Of a stretch of 64,000 nucleotides of DNA, positions 59,566-64,000 are shown in pieces. Source of the stretch: Phycicoccus sp. CSK15P-2 (GTDB lineage Bacteria; Actinomycetota; Actinomycetes; Actinomycetales; Dermatophilaceae). Positions within the stretch are counted from its first letter, which is position 1. Every line of letters starts with the position of its first letter. The stretch covers positions 124,001-188,000 of the forward strand of contig NZ_JAFDVE010000008.1 of the NCBI RefSeq assembly GCF_016888005.1, given 5' to 3'. The notes below the pieces were generated by a model that searched no databases, was not told the origin of the DNA, and saw nothing but the letters and a program-made list of their open reading frames with translations. Made by a program: the position numbers and the translations under genes.

Positions 59566-60129
59566 CTACGGCTGGGGGCCGGGGTCGGTGGGGTGACGCC
59601 GTTCGGCGTCGATGAGCTCGGTGAGCCAGCGGACCTCGCGCTCGGCGGTCTCCTCACCGTGGCGCTGGAGAGCCGCGGTGTAGGCGTCCATTCGCTCACG
59701 GCTGCGGGTGGAGCGCTCGCGGACCCGCTCGAGGTTCTCCTCGAGGCGCGAGCGCCGGCCCTCGAGGATGCGCAGCCGCACCTCGTGCTCGGTGCGGGCG
59801 AAGAAGGCGAAGCGGACGTCGAAGCCGTCGTCCTCGTAGGCCGAGGCGTCGATGCGGTCGACGAGCTCGGCGAAGTGCTCCTTGCCGGCCGCGGTGAGCT
59901 CATACACGACGCGGGGGCGCTTGCCACCGGCGGACGGGTCCGCGGCCTCGGCGATGAGCCCGCGGCCGAGCAGCGACTTCAGTGCGGGGTAGAGCGTGCC
60001 GTACGACAGCGCCCGGAAGGGGCCGAGCGCGGTGTTGAGGCGGCGCCGGAGGTCGTAGCCGTGCGTGGGGGCCTCGTGCAGGAGGCCGAGGACGGCGAAC
60101 TCGAGGAGCTGGGCGCGGCGAGAGACCAC
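59566..60129 (-). CDS. PadR-family transcriptional regulator
   Basis: 187 residues. GTG (complement 60127-60129) follows a GGAGAGGAG site 8 nt upstream. The winged-helix PadR domain is clear: LLEFAVLGLLHEAPTHGYDLRRRLN, LSYGTLYPALKSLLGRGLI and RVVYELTAAGKEHF. A helical PadR C-terminal (Vir_act_alpha) segment follows. An inverted repeat at 60200-60220 lies 71 bp upstream, between this gene and the divergent penicillin-binding protein gene. The neighbouring ino1 or the divergent gene are probable targets. Confidence 0.9.
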   Translation of the reverse strand: MVSRRAQLLEFAVLGLLHEAPTHGYDLRRRLNTALGPFRALSYGTLYPALKSLLGRGLIAEAADPSAGGKRPRVVYELTAAGKEHFAELVDRIDASAYEDDGFDVRFAFFARTEHEVRLRILEGRRSRLEENLERVRERSTRSRERMDAYTAALQRHGEETAEREVRWLTELIDAERRHPTDPGPQP

Positions 60130-60199
60130 GGTGGGTGCTCCTCTCCGGCGATCGGCGGGACCTGACATACTCGGTCCATGTCCGTTCGACCGTAGCACA

Positions 60200-60220
60200 G
60201 ATATATCGACGCGATACATC
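60200..60220. promoter_or_regulatory. candidate PadR operator
   Basis: GATATATCG (60200-60208), ACG, CGATACATC (60212-60220): half-sites are inverted with 8 of 9 positions matching. AT-rich palindromes of this kind are common PadR targets. Confidence 0.6.
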
Positions 60221-60392
60221 GTGCCGCAGGTGTTCGTCCCGGACGTCCCGCTGGTCCCGCACGTCACACCGGGGGCCGGACGTCGCGCGCCACCCGCAGG
60301 AGCCTCCTGGGGTTTTCCCAGGCTCGACCGTCATACTGAGCGGTGGACGTGGTCGGACGACCCGTCGCCCCCGCCCCGAACCCCGGAAGTCC

Positions 60393-62612
60393 ATGAGCGA
60401 ACGACAGCCACGTACCCGTGCAGAGGCCAGGAGCCGGCAGGCCGGCCGCGACCGCCAGAACGGCGACGAGCCCTCCGCCCGACGCGTCTGGGTCACGCGA
60501 GGGCTCTGGGCGGCGTTCGGTGCCTTCGTCCTCGGCATCCTCGGGTTCTTCACGGCCTACGCCCTGACCGACGTCCCCCAGCCGAACGAGATGGTCCAGG
60601 CTCAGGCGAGCGTCGTCTACTACTCCGACGGCACGTCAGAGCTCGCGCGGCTGTCCGACGACGGCGGCAACCGGGAGTCCGTCCCGCTGGCCGAGATCAG
60701 CGAGGACATGCAGCACGCGATCCTGGCCGCGGAGGACCGCGACTTCTACGAGAACAGCGGGATCAGCCCCACGGGCATCGCCCGCGCCGTGTGGGTCGCG
60801 GTCAAGGGCGGGCAGGCCACCCAGGGTGGGTCGACGATCACCCAGCAGTACGTCAAGAACTACTTCCTGACCCAGGACCGCACGCTGACCCGCAAGGCCA
60901 AGGAGATCCTCATCTCCTTGAAGATCGACAAGCAGCAGGACAAGGACCAGATCCTCGAGAACTACCTCAACACGATCTACTACGGCCGCGGCGCGTACGG
61001 CATCCAGACCGCCGCGCAGACCTACTTCGGGGTGGACGCCAAGGACCTCGACCCGTCGCAGTCGGCGCTGCTCGCCTCGGTCATCCGCGGCCCGTCGCTC
61101 TACGACCCCCAGCTCGGCGAGGAGCAGCAGGCGAACGCCGAGAGCCGCAGCGGCTACATCCTCGACGCCATGGTCGACCAGGGCTGGCTGTCCGCCGACC
61201 AGCGGGCCGAGGCGGCCTTCCCGGAGGTCAAGGAGTACAAGCCCAAGGCGCTCGGCGGCACGAACGGCTACATCGTCGACCTCGTCAAGCGCGAGCTCGT
61301 CGACAAGCACCAGCTGTCCGAGTCCGACATCCAGCGCGGTGGCCTGCGGATCGTCTCGACGATCGAGAAGCCGAAGCAGGCGGCGGCCGTCGCGGCCGTC
61401 GAGGACGAGCGGCCGGAGAAGCAGGACGACATCCACGAGGGCCTGGTCTCGATCAAGCCCGGCGACGGTGCCGTCGTCGCCCTCTACGGTGGTCGCGACT
61501 TCGCCGACCGAGCGCTCAACGACGCCAGCCAGGCCAAGATGCAGGCCGGCTCGACGTTCAAGATCTTCGCGCTCATCGCCGCGCTGCAGTCCCGCGACGT
61601 CTCGACCCAGACCCGGTTCAACGGCGCGAGCCCGCAGTACTTCGACCAGTTCGCCGACTCCGCGGGCTCGACGGATGCCGCCCGCCGGGGCCGGGTCAAG
61701 AACTTCGGCAACGAGGGGTTCGGCAACATCGACCTCCTCAAGGCCACGAAGAACTCGGTCAACACCGTCTACGCCCAGCTGAACATCGAGGCCGGACCCG
61801 AGAAGACGATGAAGGCCGCGGAGGACGCGGGCGTGCGCTCGGAGCTGCAGCCGAACGTGGCCAACGTCCTCGGCACCGACTCCGTGACGGTCATGGACAT
61901 GGCGACCGCCTACGCGACGATCGCCGCCGAGGGACTGCGCGCCGAGCCCTACCTCGTCCAGCAGATCGCCTTCCTCGACGACCGGCTGCCGACCATCGAG
62001 GCCGAGCCGCAGACGAAGCAGGTGTTCGACAAGGACCTCATGTCCGACGTCATCGAGGCGATGGAACAGCCCGTCAACGGTGGCACCGCCCGCTACGTCG
62101 GCGAGAACCTCGGCCGGCCCGCCGCGGGCAAGACCGGTACGTCCGAGAGCTTCCGGTCGGCCTGGTTCGACGGCTACGTCCCGCAGCTCGCGACGGCGGT
62201 CGGCATGTACCGCTCCGACCCGGACACCGGCGACGAGCTGGAGATGGAGAACCTGCCGACCGCGGGCGACATCACGGGCGGCAGCTTCCCGGCGCGGATC
62301 TGGACGGCCTACATGAAGAAGGCGCTCGAGGGCACCGAGGTCGTGCCGTTCCCGAAGCCCGCCCACATCAACAGGGACGCCGCGCCGCCGCCGCCCCCAG
62401 CGCCGACCCAGGCACCCGAGCCCACGAAGGCTCCGCCGTCGTCGAGCAGCGCGCCGACCACCAGCGCCCCGCCGACCACCAGCGAGCCGCCGGAGCCCAC
62501 GAAGACGGTCGTCCCCTCGCCGTCGGTGTCCAGGACGAGGACGACGGCACCTCCGACACCGTCGCCGACCCCCACCTCCACCGCGGGCGCGCCGGTCCTC
62601 GGGACCGGCTGA
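60393..62612 (+). CDS. bifunctional class A penicillin-binding protein (PonA1-like)
   Basis: 739 residues from ATG 60393; longer in-frame reading would run across the PadR operator region. A basic cytoplasmic N-terminus and one transmembrane helix (about 36-58) are followed by the GT51 glycosyltransferase domain (AAEDRDFYENSGI, GGSTITQQYVKNYFL) and the transpeptidase domain with AGSTFK (Ser about 387), SVN (about 455) and KTGT (about 579). The tail is Pro/Ser/Thr-rich. It polymerises and cross-links peptidoglycan at the outer membrane face. The position between PadR and the membrane protein fits ponA1 of M. tuberculosis. Confidence 0.95.
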   Translation: MSERQPRTRAEARSRQAGRDRQNGDEPSARRVWVTRGLWAAFGAFVLGILGFFTAYALTDVPQPNEMVQAQASVVYYSDGTSELARLSDDGGNRESVPLAEISEDMQHAILAAEDRDFYENSGISPTGIARAVWVAVKGGQATQGGSTITQQYVKNYFLTQDRTLTRKAKEILISLKIDKQQDKDQILENYLNTIYYGRGAYGIQTAAQTYFGVDAKDLDPSQSALLASVIRGPSLYDPQLGEEQQANAESRSGYILDAMVDQGWLSADQRAEAAFPEVKEYKPKALGGTNGYIVDLVKRELVDKHQLSESDIQRGGLRIVSTIEKPKQAAAVAAVEDERPEKQDDIHEGLVSIKPGDGAVVALYGGRDFADRALNDASQAKMQAGSTFKIFALIAALQSRDVSTQTRFNGASPQYFDQFADSAGSTDAARRGRVKNFGNEGFGNIDLLKATKNSVNTVYAQLNIEAGPEKTMKAAEDAGVRSELQPNVANVLGTDSVTVMDMATAYATIAAEGLRAEPYLVQQIAFLDDRLPTIEAEPQTKQVFDKDLMSDVIEAMEQPVNGGTARYVGENLGRPAAGKTGTSESFRSAWFDGYVPQLATAVGMYRSDPDTGDELEMENLPTAGDITGGSFPARIWTAYMKKALEGTEVVPFPKPAHINRDAAPPPPPAPTQAPEPTKAPPSSSSAPTTSAPPTTSEPPEPTKTVVPSPSVSRTRTTAPPTPSPTPTSTAGAPVLGTG

Positions 62613-62622
62613 CCGCTCCTTC

Positions 62623-64000
62623 GTGACCGACCCGGACGCACCGCGCGTCGTGCTCCCCGGGGGCCTCACCACGGCCCTCGGAGGACCGCGCGGTGCGTTC
62701 GGCCGCCCGGGGCCGCGGGGGGTCGCCCGGCTGGCGCCCGTCGTCCTGCTCCTCGGGCTGCCACTGCTCGTGGCCTCCCTGCGGCAGTCGGCGTGCGCGG
62801 CGCAGGGGTACGAGGGGCAGGTGCCGGTGTGGCGGATGTGCGCCTCGCCGATGCTCGCGTCGGTCACCGACGACGGCGCCGGCCGGGGAGTCCTCGCCTA
62901 CCTCTCCGGCGACGCCCCGCTCGACGTGCCGGTGGTCCCGGGCACCGTGACGACCCTCCTCGCGACCCTCGCCCCCGGTGCCGGCCTGGAGCAGCAGCGA
63001 TGGGTGCTCGTGCTGTGGACGCTCACCGTGGCGCTCCTCCTCGCCGGGCTCGTCGTCGCGGTCGGCACGGTCCGCCGCCACCGCGCGGCCGACCCGGTCG
63101 CGCTCGCCCTCTCGCCGGTGCTCGCCCTCACCGTGCTGCTCTCGGCCGAGCTCGTCCCGGTCGCGCTCGCCACCGTCGCGGTCCGGGCGTGGAGCCGTCG
63201 GCGCCCCGGGCTCGCCGGCGCGCTCGCCGGGGTCGCGGTGCTCGGTGCGCGTCCGGCCGTCCTCGTCCTCCTCGCCCTGGCCCTCACCCCGCCCGACGGC
63301 CTGCGGCACGCCCGGCGCCGGCTGCTCGGCTCGGCCGCCGCGACCGTCGTCATCGTCCTGGGCCCGCTCGCTGCGCTCGACCCCGACCTCGTGGTGTACC
63401 CGCTGCGGGAGTGGTGGGCCGCGGGAGCGGGTCCGGGCTCGCCCTGGTTCGTCCCGACCCTGGCGGAGCACCCTCTCGGGCCGTCGCGCGCGGCGGTGCT
63501 CTCGCTGCTCGGGCTGCTCCTCGCGACCGGCCTGGTCCTCCTCCTCGCGGCACGGGGCCGGCGTCCCGCGACCGCCGACCTCGCGCTCGTCGGTCTGCTC
63601 GTCGCACTCGCGACGGGCGTCGCGTACCCGGTCCAGACGGCCGTGTGGCTCGTGCCGTTCGTCGCCCTCGCCGGCGTCCGGTGGCGCGAGCACCTCCTGT
63701 GGGCCGGCGCGGAGGTCGTCCACGCCGTCGCGCTCCACGCCTGGCTCGCCGCCGAGTCCGACCCGGCGCACGGGCTGCCGGCCGGGTGGTACGCCACCGC
63801 ACTGGTCCTGCGGCTGCTCGCCCTGGGCCGGCTGGGCTGGGTCGTGTGGTCCGGAACCGCGTGGTCCGCCGCCGGGTGGGACGCCGACGGCCCGGGAGAG
63901 GGGGCACCGGACGGATTGGGCGATGGCGCAGGGCGACCGGTACCCTGGACCGGTTGCCCTCCGGGGCCTGTGGACAACTCCCGGGCCGTGTGGGCGACGA
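62623..64000 (+). CDS. polytopic membrane protein, GT87/DUF2029-like (3' end outside window)
   Basis: The reading frame from GTG 62623, 10 bp after the penicillin-binding protein stop, stays open to the window end (459 residues or more). Eight or more hydrophobic segments are seen, such as LAPVVLLLGLPLLVASL, WVLVLWTLTVALLLAGLVVAV, LALSPVLALTVLLSAELVPVALA and LVGLLVALATGVAYPV. The layout matches Rv0051-like DUF2029/GT87 proteins, which lie between ponA1 and rpsF and may transfer mannose from a polyprenyl donor. The first 60 or so residues are cytoplasmic. The last 40 residues are Gly/Pro-rich, and a TACCCT at 63941-63946 could be a promoter for the next genes. The family call rests mainly on topology and synteny. 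Confidence 0.72.
   Translation, partial: MTDPDAPRVVLPGGLTTALGGPRGAFGRPGPRGVARLAPVVLLLGLPLLVASLRQSACAAQGYEGQVPVWRMCASPMLASVTDDGAGRGVLAYLSGDAPLDVPVVPGTVTTLLATLAPGAGLEQQRWVLVLWTLTVALLLAGLVVAVGTVRRHRAADPVALALSPVLALTVLLSAELVPVALATVAVRAWSRRRPGLAGALAGVAVLGARPAVLVLLALALTPPDGLRHARRRLLGSAAATVVIVLGPLAALDPDLVVYPLREWWAAGAGPGSPWFVPTLAEHPLGPSRAAVLSLLGLLLATGLVLLLAARGRRPATADLALVGLLVALATGVAYPVQTAVWLVPFVALAGVRWREHLLWAGAEVVHAVALHAWLAAESDPAHGLPAGWYATALVLRLLALGRLGWVVWSGTAWSAAGWDADGPGEGAPDGLGDGAGRPVPWTGCPPGPVDNSRAVWAT

Noticed and set aside
60135-60392. Longer N-terminus for the penicillin-binding protein
   Set aside because: It would translate the PadR operator and promoter region; the ATG at 60393 gives the normal short basic cytoplasmic tail.
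1-64000. tRNA or rRNA genes, especially at the island edges
   Set aside because: No cloverleaf-like or rRNA sequence was seen on either strand near 31.7 or 43.5 kb or elsewhere; a tRNA-scan would be decisive.

Overview
This window is from a high-GC Gram-positive bacterium. Coding is dense with strong G/C third-position bias, many GTG starts, ATGA/GTGA gene overlaps and TANNNT -10 boxes. The order ino1 - PadR - (divergent) penicillin-binding protein - membrane protein at the right edge matches the Mycobacterium tuberculosis ino1/Rv0047c/ponA1/Rv0051 neighbourhood next to rpsF, so this end probably lies near the replication origin. The cluster types suggest an actinobacterium of the Micrococcales (Intrasporangiaceae/Cellulomonadaceae-like); the genus cannot be fixed from the sequence alone.

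1-25.3 kb: surface polysaccharide locus. A plus-strand run holds two GT4 glycosyltransferases (the first cut by the window edge), an ABC-2 exporter (permease + ATPase), UDP-GlcNAc 2-epimerase (wecB), a DUF6270 protein, two more glycosyltransferases around a small beta-sandwich protein, a secreted propeller/Ig-like protein, an unusual glycosyltransferase-N-lobe/heparinase chimera and a GT61 enzyme. A converging minus-strand operon holds a two-domain glycosyltransferase, UDP-ManNAc dehydrogenase (wecC), a membrane-anchored coiled-coil GT4 and an alpha/beta-hydrolase-like protein. WecB plus WecC make UDP-ManNAcA, so the exported polymer probably contains ManNAcA (teichuronic-acid or capsule type). 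A secreted SGNH-like protein follows.

25.4-31.3 kb: Ser/Thr phosphorylation and FHA cluster: small hypothetical protein, PP2C phosphatase, degenerate 2H-phosphoesterase-like protein, FHA protein, membrane Ser/Thr kinase and FHA-wHTH protein. 43.8-55.3 kb: a giant propeller/Ig/FN3 surface protein, MoxR ATPase, DUF58 protein and TgpA-like transglutaminase-fold membrane protein. These two blocks usually travel together in actinobacteria.

31.3-43.5 kb: a defence/DNA-modification island that splits them. It has visibly lower GC and contains repeats, a double-HTH protein, an EcoRV-like restriction endonuclease with a C5-cytosine methyltransferase, a DUF3883 protein, a GmrSD-like DUF262/DUF1524 protein, a Vsr endonuclease with a small partner, a second C5-cytosine methyltransferase, a HerA-NurA pair, and a decayed DNA glycosylase. 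An 11-bp sequence occurs in inverted orientation at the two ends of the island.

55.4-64 kb: a small secreted protein, an MFS drug exporter with its divergent TetR regulator, ino1, a PadR regulator, a bifunctional penicillin-binding protein and the start of a polytopic membrane protein. No tRNA, rRNA or CRISPR array was seen.
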